Part shown: positions 37,091 through 48,340 of the stretch, piece by piece
Layout of the letters: each line of letters begins with the position of its first letter
Numbering within the stretch: the first letter of the stretch is position 1
Origin: Epiperipatus broadwayi
Taxonomy: Eukaryota > Onychophora > Udeonychophora > Euonychophora > Peripatidae
Reading direction: 5' to 3'
DNA length: 64,000 bases
Assembly: GCA_028023455.1 (NCBI GenBank)
Contig: JAQFVV010006510.1
Location: forward strand, 773,750 to 837,749
The notes under the pieces: model-generated
What the model saw: only the letters and a program-made list of their open reading frames with translations
Databases searched by the model: none
Told to the model about the DNA's origin: nothing
Translations under genes and position numbers: made by a program

Positions 37091-39645
37091 TCATGAGGAG
37101 TACGTTTAAAGCCCTTAGACTATCTATATGTTTGATGCTTAATTGGTGACAGATGATCTTTAAGACTGAGAAATGGATTTTGTCACCCAAATGAGACTGA
37201 TGATTGAATTGTATTATATAAAGAAGTCAAATTATTTAGTAAAATTTATGTAAATACAATTATATAATAATTCAATGACTTTATACTTATAAAATAATAT
37301 TTAAAATTATTGTAGACTGAAACAAGAGTTAGAATGTTTGATAAATTACAAAAAGTATAAATTAAATCACACATAGATATATACTGCATGAAATAGGGGG
37401 AAAAGGGAATTGTTATTATTATATAAATAAAAAATTAAAACATGTTATTAATAAATAGGGACTATATTTTTTACTAAATATATAGGTTTTATAAGTTAGA
37501 AATTAGGCAGAAAAAGTTGTTAAGAGGAATATAGGTAAGTGAGCTTCTTTTGGTGGATGGGAGTGGGTGATACTTATTTTTAAATGATATTTGAAAAGTA
37601 TATTTTGTTGGTAGTATTTTAGTAAATATTTATTTGGAAATTATTTTAAGCAGCAAGTAATATTTTGTTCTTCAAAGATTTTAATTTAACTATTATCAAT
37701 AGCTCAAGTAAAATATAAATGATCATTAGGTCAAAATCATGTAAAATGGATCATTATGTCAATAATTCAGCACCTACAGTGAAAACAGTCAGCAAAAACT
37801 GTGTATAAGCCTGAAAAAGAGAAAGTAGTTATAATGGATATACTATTAAAAGTATTATAAGAAGAAATTAAACATGTTATAAGAAATACAGATGTGAAAT
37901 CAATTAACTCAAAAAGAAAATTTAAAAAAATGTTATAAGAAATGCAGCAAAAGAGTGAAGTGATAGATGTGCAAAAACAAATAATACAAGAAAAAAATTA
38001 AAAGATGGTGCAAGAAATATGATTGGAAAATAAAATATTCAAAACGAAGGGAATATATAATAAAACAATTTTACAAGGAACATAATAGAAAAATGATTTA
38101 AAATATTAGAAATCATGAATGCTCTTTAAGGAAATGATGAAACCTTCATTGAGAATGAGTAATTAGAATGAGGAGTTAAACAAAAAGAAAATGTCAACTA
38201 ATCATACCTGATATTATCAAAAACAATAAAAATAAACAAACCAAGTAAAAACTGTCAAAGAAAGTGAAATAAAATCATTGGAAGAAAAGTTAGAAAGTAA
38301 AGAAGAATAAATAAAAATCAAAGAATAAAAGATAAGGTAGATGTACCAAAGCCATTGGAAGAAATTGTAAAAAATAAACCAAATTTAAAGTATACTCAAA
38401 TGCAAAACATGTTAAAGTTTATGAAAGAGCTAAATAAAGATAAGTTATTTATGATTATCAATGCAGTAGGGAAAAAATACCACAGTCCAAATTCAACATC
38501 AAAATGAACATCATAGTTTTTTTTTTATTTATGCAACTAATGTGAATATTTATAAGATTAATTTAGAGATATGAAATCATAAGAAAAATACTGCTTTGTA
38601 CCAATTTTATTCTGCACCTATCAGAAAAGAGACTAAGTTATTACACATGAGAATGTACTTCTTTCCTGTTAACACATAAGAGAGAACCATCAAATAAAAA
38701 AGTCTCAAATTTAGATTGACTATATGGAAAAGGTAAAGGATGATTGTTGATGATGCTGGAGATGTTAATTGTTTTTTTTGCTTTCTTTAAACAAAAAAAT
38801 TATAATAAAAGAAATTGTAAAACTTGATATAATATGAAATCTGATCATGACTATTATGAGAAAGCAAAGAAATTAATATTATGTAAAGAATCATATAATG
38901 CCTGAAAATTTAAAACTAATTATAACATAGTATACTGACTCAACAGGGTAAATTGAAAATGTGAAGAAGTTTGAAATGTGTTGTAGTTTTTAGAACTATT
39001 GGACAACTTTAGGATTGTGATGTGTTGGTGTGCAATATTGGGATGTCTGTGTTTTATGTGTTCACATGATCATATAAAACTTTGTTTAGAAGACATTTTG
39101 AAAGTTTTAAGTCACCAGATGGATATCTTCTAAGCCAGAATTATATATTAAGATCAGTTTTGGATGAAGTAAAATTGCTTATTTAAATAGTCAGTAGTGA
39201 CATTTCTGGCATTTTTAATTTTGTTTGGTTGTTAAATGTGGATGGCCCACATTTGTTTTCACAGATATTTACATGATTAGTTTGTGACACTTGGGTATTT
39301 CTGTATTTTCAAACATGTACATAAGCATGTTTCAGACCTGGGGTTTGATTGTTATTCTGATAGTATAGACACATTTGAGCTTTTTAGAACACACTACAAT
39401 ATATCAAGATCACATAAGTTTTAAAAATACAATTAGGGTAAAGAAAAGAAAAGATTGAGAGGGGAAAATGATATAAATAAAGTAAGTTAAACTTTATGAC
39501 CATTTTTATTTTGTTTTTATTTCATTTTTGGAGAGGGGGTCTGGTGCATTATGGTAGATGGGTTTGAACTTTATAAATGCCACCTCATTAAAATAAGATC
39601 AATAAAAAGAGAAAAATAATTGCAAGTTATATATATTAACAGGTT
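37091..39645. other. Unassigned sequence, A-rich stretch at 37.8-38.5 kb
   Basis: No named gene. 38335-38508 (plus) is an open, lysine-rich stretch (PKPLEEIVKNKPNLKYTQMQN...) inside a longer A-rich, KE-rich region full of stops. It could be a decayed charged or coiled-coil protein, possibly an old gag, but this is a guess. Confidence 0.35.
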
Positions 39646-39647
<2 letters not shown>

Positions 39648-39679
<32 letters not shown>

Positions 39680-39680
39680 T

Positions 39681-39716
<36 letters not shown>
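39648..39716. repeat. (TA)n microsatellite
   Basis: Two TA runs separated by TTCTTAC. Confidence 0.96.
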
Positions 39717-39718
<2 letters not shown>

Positions 39719-40480
39719 AAGAAGAGGAAATATATTATTCTGTTCATTAATCCATGCAAAAAAGAGAAAAAAGTAAACTTCTGAATTTTTTTTCTTAAAA
39801 GTTAAACTATTTAATTATTATTTTTTGTATTTTATACTTTGTCTTAAATCTTTTTGTTAATCATAATAGATAAATGGATTTAATTAATTTGTCAGAAATT
39901 AAATTGGTTATACATAACTTTTAGATAAAATGAAAAAAAATTAAAAAAAGTATAAAATAATTCTTTTTTTTTTTTGTCATTTTCTGTATGAATTTGGTCA
40001 TACAATTAAAAATTTTTGCTGCAAATAATTTACTTTTATTTTATGCTTTTCATATTCCCTGTGACTGATATGAAGTGTAGAACCCAAACTTTGTACCAGG
40101 AAAAACAAAATCCTCTGCTATTTAAAAACTGTTGGTAATAATTGCATGTAAAAGAGAAACTATCTGTTCAATAGTGAAATAAAAAATATTAACCTTGGAA
40201 AGATAATTTTCTCTATAAGCAAGTAGGACAAACTCTTGAGTATCAATTGCTGCAAGAAAGTATCTGAAATGGATAGTATACACTAAAGAAAGTGTCTCAA
40301 CTAGCTTAAAGTTTTGTTAAAATAATCTGCTAAAGAAAAGAGGTAGAAAAAATAAGGAAAGAACATCACAAAAATTTAACTCTTATTCTATGCTTGTCAA
40401 TGAGATCAGATTGTCAGACAAAATATTAATTCAAGTATGCATATAGAAGTTATGAAGAAAAAGGACAGCCCTTTTTAATA

Positions 40481-40774
<294 letters not shown>

Positions 40775-41165
40775 ATATTAATTTATAGAAATCAATGTGT
40801 AAATCCTACCAGGACATTATTGTAAACATCAATGTGTGACATAAAAACACGTATATTTTATATGTTCACAAAAACAGTTAGAATGAAGATATAAAAGTAC
40901 TTAATTTGAACTCAAAATATCATAAAAGCTGAGATGATGCTTCTTTAATTTAAATGCAATAATTGTCAATGTATTTTTTTAGATAGATATTATTTTTGTA
41001 TATATAAGATTTACTTTTACAAATATTTGAAAACCAGGTACTCTTCACAAATCTGGGAGCTTTAATTGTAGGTATAGCGGATTTGAAAGATTATCAAGCA
41101 TTCTTCAACTATTTACACTATCTCATACAACTGATACACATGGCCACACAGATGTAGAAAATATA

Positions 41166-41226
41166 AATAATCACCAATATAGGTATTTCATGCTAAACCA
41201 GCACTCATTAGTTGGTCCAGATTATC
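41166..41226 (-). ncRNA. Hammerhead ribozyme, family B (core mutant)
   Basis: Stem I AATAATC...ACCAA pairs with TTGGT-GATTATT. Stem II is GTGCT-ggttt-AGCAT and stem III ATA-CC-TAT, all well formed. The core reads CTAATGA instead of CTGATGA, changing the invariant G5. Probably inactive. Confidence 0.85.
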
Positions 41227-41429
41227 ATCTCCTATACACATATATATAATCAGTGCTCAGTTTATATTATGATAGCAAATCTTCATACTTTAATGGACAG
41301 GCTTCAATCCACTCCAACCTCCAACTTTTTAGCCAATCATATCATTGAAAATCTGATGATGAAAACTCAAATACCATGCTGATGCTAGTAAGTATGAAGA
41401 TTTGCTTTCTTAATATAAACTGAGCACTG

Positions 41430-41469
<40 letters not shown>

Positions 41470-41476
41470 TACTGTG

Positions 41477-41521
<45 letters not shown>

Positions 41522-41532
41522 GGGGGGGGATT

Positions 41533-41592
41533 ATAATCTGGACCAAATGATGAGTGATGGTCTATCATGAAATACATATATTGGTGATTATT
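41533..41592 (+). ncRNA. Hammerhead ribozyme, family B (core mutant, covarying stem II)
   Basis: Stem II is GTGAT-ggtct-ATCAT where sister copies have GTGCT/AGCAT, a compensatory double change that supports selection on the fold. The core starts ATGATGA, so C3 is lost. Stem I, GAAA, ATA-CA-TAT and A17 are intact. Probably inactive now. Confidence 0.85.
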
Positions 41593-42010
41593 TATCATTT
41601 CTACAAGTGTGTGGTCATGTGTATCAGTTGTATGAGATAGTGTGGATAGTTGAAGGATGCTTGAAAATCTGAGTTCAAATCCCCTATACTTATAATTAAA
41701 GCTCCCAGGTTTGTGAAGAATGCCTGGTTTTCAAATATTTACATAACAAGCTTGTATCCTTTCCATCCTTCTTATATGTATTTACAAATGGATATGGTCC
41801 TATACATGAGGGGTCAGCGTGACTTCAGTTCTGGACATGGCAATAATATTACTATCAGCATTGGATTTGAGTTTTAATCATCAGATTTTCAATGATGTGG
41901 ATGGCTGAATAGTTGGAAGTTGGAATGGATTGAAGCCTGTCCCTTAAAATATGAAGATTTGCTATCTTAATATAAACTGAGCACTGATTATTTATATAAA
42001 TGTGGGAGAT

Positions 42011-42072
42011 AATAATTTGGACCAACTGATGAGTGCTGCTCTACCACAAAATACCTATATTGATTATTATTT
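42011..42072 (+). ncRNA. Hammerhead ribozyme, family B (core mutant)
   Basis: CTGATGA and stem III are intact, but CACGAAATAC of the family is CACAAAATAC, so G12 is A (CpG-type change). Stem II is also weakened. Probably inactive. Confidence 0.82.
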
Positions 42073-43265
42073 ATCTTTTCTACATGTGTGTGGTCATGTG
42101 TATCAGTTGTATGAGATAGTGTGGATAATTGAAGGGTGCTTGAAAATCTGAGTTCAAATCCTCTATATATACGATTTACTTTTACATACATTTTTAAAAT
42201 TGTTATTATTATTATAAAAGAAAATGCTGACTTTTATTTCCTGGGAGTTAGTTTAGATTTTTAAAAAGCATTTGCAATTTAAATCTTTATTAAATCATTA
42301 ATTTTATTAAAATCTCTTCCTTCATTATTCTTAGCAGCATTCTAAAATGGATATAAAATCGTATAAGCTGAAAAATAAGTATATCATGTGAATGATGTAT
42401 AAATTTAGTTATATTTAAATTAATTATAGAAGTGCTAGCATTAAATGTAATATCAGGTCTAAAAAAGTACACTAATAATAATGAAAGTTAATTTAGCATG
42501 TTATGATAAAAACATCATAATATTTAAAATAGCTGGAGCTCATTAACAATACATTTTTCATGATCACATTATGCTAATTTCCAGAAGAATTATGGTGAGA
42601 AATCTAGGTAGTCTGTCAGTCAAGAATATATATATATATATATATATATATTGTAAATATCGATAAGTCGATATTATATTTTTTTAAATTGTCATTTGTT
42701 ATTAAAAAAAAAATCTCTTTAAGTTGATGTTTACATATGAAATATTTAAATTTTTCTTTTATGTTTATTAAATATAATTATTATTTGAAGTTATTATTTT
42801 ATTTATATATATTGATAGTACATCATTATAAACATTTAATTATTGAAATAAATAAGGACATATAAATTATTGATTATAAAAAAATTATTTTATTTATAAT
42901 GATTATTAAATGCAATAAATAATTATTTATGTATATTTTTAAAGATGTCAAATTTTCAATTTAATATTTTATATATATATATATACTTGATATTTTATTT
43001 TTATTTTAATGTTAATTGTTTTAAAAGAGAACATATATAACATGAGTTTTAAAATAGTATCTGCTGGCGCATGGAACGATAGCAACAACAATAAAGGAAG
43101 CCATTATTTTGATATATTATTATTGGAATAGATATAGAACAAACAACTGAAAAATAAAGATTTTATTGTACTTTAGTTCTATAAAATTTACTATTCTTCA
43201 AAATACTGAAATAATATATATATTTTATGGTAAATACATAAATTATGGCAGGTTAATCAAGAATC

Positions 43266-43281
43266 GCAGCCAGGAGGCTGC
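43266..43281 (+). other. Conserved LTR hairpin
   Basis: GCAGCC-agga-GGCTGC in element C corresponds to GCAGC-tagg-GCTGC at 27562-27575 (minus) in element A. The pairing is kept although the loop and one pair differ, in an otherwise AT-rich LTR. It may be a functional RNA or DNA structure. Confidence 0.55.
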
Positions 43282-44509
43282 ATCATCGCTTTCATTTATT
43301 CCAAGGCAATTTTCAATGGAATAACTAAAAAAATTCAATGTATAAATTTCATCGCGTCTGGAGTTGAAACTAGATATAGCTATCTTAAATGTATAATCAT
43401 CAATTTAATCATAATTTGGAAGTAATTGGAATTAACATGCTGGATTTAACATTTTAATTGGTTTATTTATTTTTTAAAAAGGAAGGAAATTTTAAAACGG
43501 ATAAAATATGCATATATCTAAGGATTAACAATTTTCTTTTATATAATAATTTCTTCGCCTTTCGATAGAATGCATTCTAATAATCAAAAGTAAACGGATA
43601 AAAGAACTCATGGAATAAATTAACTTTTTGGAAAGGAAAATTAGCTAAATGAACTTTAAAAGGTATTTAATAATTTTATATATGTATGAGTAATATATAT
43701 AAATATATTTTTGAGATTGATATATATTTTTTTTTATTTACTTTTATTTATTTTTTATTATAAAATACAACGGTTTATAAGTGGTCAATTTAAGCATCTT
43801 GTTTTATAATAATATTAAATGTATAACCGATATTCAGACAATTATCTTAAATAATTTAAAAATCTTAAAATGTAATTTATAGGTTGAAGTTATATATGAA
43901 TTGTTATATTTATATTATAATGGTTAGGCAAAAATATGTCTTTATATATTTAATCTATATATACTTATTACAAGTATATACATATAGTTATTCTTTGTAT
44001 TTATATTTAAAACATCAATATTATTTAAAGTTGAACTATAACATAAAATAAAGGATGTACTATTTGTTTTTATAAATAATGCCTTTGTAATTATTTAAAA
44101 GAGCGATACTATATTATTCTTATTTTCTTTTAATGCCAAAGTTATTATGAAATTAATTGAATTTATAAATAATAAAAGATAATTTCATATTTCATTTATT
44201 ATTTAGTTTGTAGGTCACTTACACATATTATTATTCATTTATATATTTAGAGGTACATAAATTTATATAGTTAGATGTGTATATTTGGATTTAGTAGAAG
44301 TCCCTTTGTTTCTAATATATATATTGATTAGTTAGTCACATCATCTTTAAAAATAAATTATAAAGATAGATCTCATTGCTTTGCATGATTTTAGATTTGT
44401 TTTATATATAGCTAGCTGGAAGTGCATTTAAACAATTTATTTAAATATAACTGGAATAATTTCGTTTTTCTTCAATCTTTAATTTTAATGGAATACCTAA
44501 TAGACGTTC

Positions 44510-44604
44510 CATTATATTTAGCTTATCCAATTGTAAGCTACCATATAGTTTCCATTACATTTGGCTTGCCCAATTGTGGGCTGTCTCATATACGTTCCAT
44601 TACA
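44510..44604 (+). repeat. Tandem LTR-end/primer-site minisatellite (element C 5' LTR)
   Basis: CATTATA, CATTACA and CATTACA occur at 44510, 44553 and 44598 (43- and 45-bp period). Each is followed by a primer-site-like segment: TTTAGCTTATCCAATTGTAA, TTTGGCTTGCCCAATTGTGG, and finally the real site. So the LTR terminus plus primer-binding site has been duplicated into the LTR. Confidence 0.8.
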
Positions 44605-44606
44605 TT

Positions 44607-44624
44607 TGGTGCCCAACATGGGGC
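44607..44624 (+). other. Primer-binding site, tRNA-Lys(1,2) type
   Basis: TGGTGCCCAACATGGGGC begins 2 nt after the LTR end CATTACA. It differs from the canonical TGGCGCCCAACGTGGGGC only at two CpG positions, by C-to-T and G-to-A. That fixes the element's orientation and its priming tRNA class. Confidence 0.88.
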
Positions 44625-46231
44625 ACGAAATAAGCTAATTAAGGCTTGAAATACCCCACATACCTGAGAAATGTATATATATATTAATATGAGATGTATA
44701 GTTTAAAGAAAAAGAAACATTTTTGTATGTTTAATTTTTTTTTTTTTATATAAATGGAAATATTTTAGCCTTATGTTTAGATGGTGATGGTTAATGTTAT
44801 TGTATTATTTTTTAATGATGGTGTTAAAGTACGGTATAATAATTTTGTCCATATTTGGAAAGTTTATGTTGTAGAAAATCTATAATTTTGAAGGTTGGAT
44901 GGGATATTTGATTGTTGGAGTTTGGTTGGTTCTGTTGCAAGTATTGATGTTGGATGGGGAATTTTTGTCATTGTCTTAGGGATGTAATGCATTCATGTCA
45001 CTTGTATTGATTGATCTCATTCATTGCTTCAACCCAAATTTTGATGTTTATTATTATTATTATTATTTATCATGAAGCAGCTAACAGTGGTCCTGCCATG
45101 ATTTTATCTTTAAAACTCCAAAGAGAGTAAGGTATAATTATTTTGATATATGTATGATATTTACCTCTAAGTCTCCTTAAGATGAGCAAGGAAATATTTT
45201 ATAAGTAATAGCCCCTAAGACTTAAATATAAGCAGGGTAGTGTAATAGTGTTTTCAGAAAATTATTATGGGTTGTAGTAAATTGGATAGAATGAAATGTG
45301 ATAATCATCTAAGTGTTCATGAAACATTGTATGCTTTGGGAATAATGATTGAATTCTTTTTTCTACATCAAGGTTGTAAAGTGCTAATCAATCTTTTGGT
45401 TGTCAGTATCTATCAGATCTTTGGAGGAATAGATAAGTATATAACTTAAATATATAACACCAAACTTAGGGACTAGATTAATTGATTATTGCTTGTGACA
45501 AATAATCTATTACATTGATTATTAATTAAGGTTTGAAAACAAGTATAGTAATATTATATTTTCATTATAAATGACTTTTAAACATGAAGTTCAATTAGTG
45601 AATGTTTGTTGATAGTGGACTGCATTAGTACAATTTTATTAAAATAATATTTCGGGCACAAAAGTTAATAATTAGTGAAGTGGATATTTTTATATATATA
45701 TAAAATGTTATTAAGTTTTAAGGTCCAGAAAATTTATAGGTATCAATTTAGTAAGTTTATACTTAACTACCATTATTTTGAATGAGAAAGTTGTCTCATT
45801 ATATTATCAAATTAGTTATTTTAAGGCATGTGAACATTTAGTTGTATTTTTTTAAATATTTCAAGGTCATATTGAATTTGATATGAAGATTCCATATTTC
45901 AATATTGTGTAAGTGTAGAATATTTATTATCATTAAATATAAATGAATGTTATTTAGTGATATCAATTGTTACTCTCTTTCTATATATATTTTAGAGAAA
46001 TTTGTTGATATTATGGTGATAGATGAGATTTTTTTTTAAGCCAAGAAGTTCATGAGTTCAAATAAGTAAAATTTAGATTGTCAGATAGCTATTATGTATT
46101 ATAAGATTAAAAAAAAAGGCTTGTATTTTTTTTTAGTTAAATAATTGCTTGTTGGAATAATGATTGGAGATGGTGAGCCCTTGATCTGTGATAATTACTA
46201 TATAGAAATAAATATATATATATATATATAT
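44625..46231 (+). other. Untranslated leader of element C (5' part)
   Basis: Reverse-complementary to 29960-31600 of element A over its length, including GAAATACCCCACAT and ATTTGTTGATATTATGGTGAT-type segments. A 60-codon frame near 45267 is not conserved as coding. Confidence 0.8.
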
Positions 46232-46500
46232 TGTAATGGAAACGTATATGTAGCAGCCCTACGATTGGACTAGCCAAATGTAATGGAACCTATAATTCAG
46301 AGCCTCACTTGGATGCTCCAAATGTAATGGAACTTAAGGTAGCCCATGTTTGGGTAAGTTAAATATAATGGATCGTACTTGCTATATTCCATTTAAATTG
46401 AAGAAAGATAAAATCATCCCGGTTATATAAATAATGTAATGGAAACTATATGGTAGCTCATAATTAAGCAAGTTAAATATAATGGAATGTATATGAGTTA
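46232..46500 (-). repeat. Expanded LTR-end/primer-site minisatellite
   Basis: TGTAATGGAA recurs at about 46232, 46280, 46321 and 46435, with diverged ATAATGGATCG-type units between. Each is joined to GCCCACGATTGGGC-like segments such as CCCTACGATTGGACTAGCC. It is the largest of the four terminal arrays seen in this LTR family. Confidence 0.75.
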
Positions 46501-48273
46501 CTCCATTTATATTAAAGAATGAAGAAAAATAAACTTGTTCCAATTATATTTTAATAAATTGTTTAAATTGCCCTCCCAGCTAGCTTTATATAAAACAAAT
46601 CTAAAATCATACTAATCAATGAGATCTTTCATTATAATTTATCTTTTAGGTTGATGTGACTAACTAATCAAATATATATTTCAAAAATAAAGGGACTTTT
46701 ATTAAATTCAAATATACACATCTACTATAAAAATTTATGTGCCTCTAAATATGTGTATAAAAAATAATATATGTAAGTGACCTACAAACCAAGTAATAAA
46801 ATGAAATAAGAAATTATCTTTTATTAAGTCGTAAATTCAATTAATTTACTAATAATTTTGGCATTAAGAAAATAAGACTAATATAGTATCGATCTTTAAA
46901 TAATTACAAAGGCATTATTTATAAAAATAAATAGCACATCTTTATTTTATGTTATCGTTTGACTTTAAATAATATTAATATTTCAATATTAATATAAACA
47001 ATAAATATATAAAGACATATTTCTGCCTAATAGTTATAATATAAAGATACTAATTAATATATAGTACCTCAACTTATAAATTATATTTTCAAATTTTAAA
47101 ATTATTTAAATATTTATCTTAAACATCATCTGTTATACGTTTAATGTTATAATAGAACAAGACGCTTAAATTGATCATTCACAAACGTTACATTTTACAA
47201 TGAAAAATAAAAATAAACAAAAAAAAATATATCAATCTCAAAAATATATATATCCACACATCACACATATATATAAAATTATTAAATACCTTTTTAAAAG
47301 TTCACTTAGTTAATTGTCCTTTTTAAGAATTAATTTAGTCCATGAGTTTTTTCATCTGTATATTTTATTATTTTATTTTTAGAATGCATTCTATTAAAAG
47401 AACGACGAAACGATTTCATTAAAGAAGATTATTAATTCTTGAATATATGCATATTTTATTAAAATGTTAAATCCAGTACATCAATTACAATTATTTCCAG
47501 ATTAGAATTAAATTGACGATAATACATTTAAGATAGCTATACCAGCTTTTAATTCCAGACGCGATGAAATTTATACGTTGAAAATTTTAGTTGTTCCATT
47601 GAAAAATTGCTTTAGAATATATGAAAGCGATGATGATGATGCAGCCCTAGCTGCGATATATCCTTATTACCCCGTCATAATTTATATGTTTATTACAAAA
47701 TATATACGTTACTTCAGTATTTTAAAAAAAAAATGGTAAACTTTAAAGAAATAAAATGTAATAAAATTCTATCCTTCAGTTGTTTGTTCTATATCCCATT
47801 TTTTTAATAAGCAATAATCCTAATAATGGCTTCCTTATTATTGTCGCGTGGTTTCATGCCAGCAGATGCTATTTTAAAACTCATGTTATAGATATGTTCT
47901 CTTTTACAACAATTAACATCAAAATAAAAATAAAATATCAAGTATACATATAAAAAGTATCAAATCGAAAATTTAACATCTTTTAAAATATACATAAATA
48001 ATTATTTATTGCATTTAGTAATCATTGCAAATAAAATATTTTTTTTTAATCAACAATTTATATGTCCTTATTTATTTCAATAATTAAATATTTATAATGA
48101 TGTACTATTGATATATATAAATAAAATAATAACTTCAAATAATAACTATATTTAATAAACATAAAAGAAAAATTTAAATATTTCATATGTAAACTTCAAC
48201 TTAAAGAGATTTTTTTTTTTAATAACAAATAACAAATTTTTAAAATATAAATATCGACCTATTGATATTTACA
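46232..48273 (-). mobile_element. Nested solo LTR (element A subfamily)
   Basis: Close to the LTR of element A, in antisense orientation to its host, without internal region. TATATA lies on both sides. The right (5'-on-plus) end carries about four extra terminal minisatellite units (46232-46435), making it 2042 bp. A solo LTR is the usual product of recombination between two LTRs after insertion. Confidence 0.9.
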
Positions 48274-48340
48274 ATATATATATATATATATCTTGGATTT
48301 TTTTTTTTTTTGAGTATATAATATTGTAGTACTAATAATA

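Larger units (their letters stand above)
41028..42170. mobile_element. Hammerhead SINE array, family B (one inverted + two tandem units)
   Basis: Left unit on the minus strand (to about 41395), then two plus-strand units whose ribozymes are 479 bp apart. Each plus unit runs GGATGGCTGAATAGTTGG..., ATATAAACTGAGCACTGATT, a TA or TG microsatellite, the ribozyme, then a tRNA-like tail with A-box-like TGGATAGTTGAAGG and B-box GAGTTCAAATCC. Near-identical ~27-bp sequences flank the array (41001-41027 and 42165-42192). Copy 1 of the segmental duplication has the site once, so this is a real insertion with target-site duplication. Confidence 0.88.
42652..44604 (+). repeat. 5' LTR of element C
   Basis: 1953 bp, TGTAAATATC...CATTACA. 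It differs from the 3' LTR (50112-52061) at only a few positions in the parts compared, for example ACATCATT versus ACATCGTT. That indicates recent insertion. It includes AATAAAG near 43156 as a candidate polyadenylation signal and a GC-rich hairpin at 43266-43281. Confidence 0.93.

Noticed and set aside
45267-45449. 60-codon frame in the element C leader
   Set aside because: The colinear leader of element A does not keep the frame, so it is treated as untranslated.
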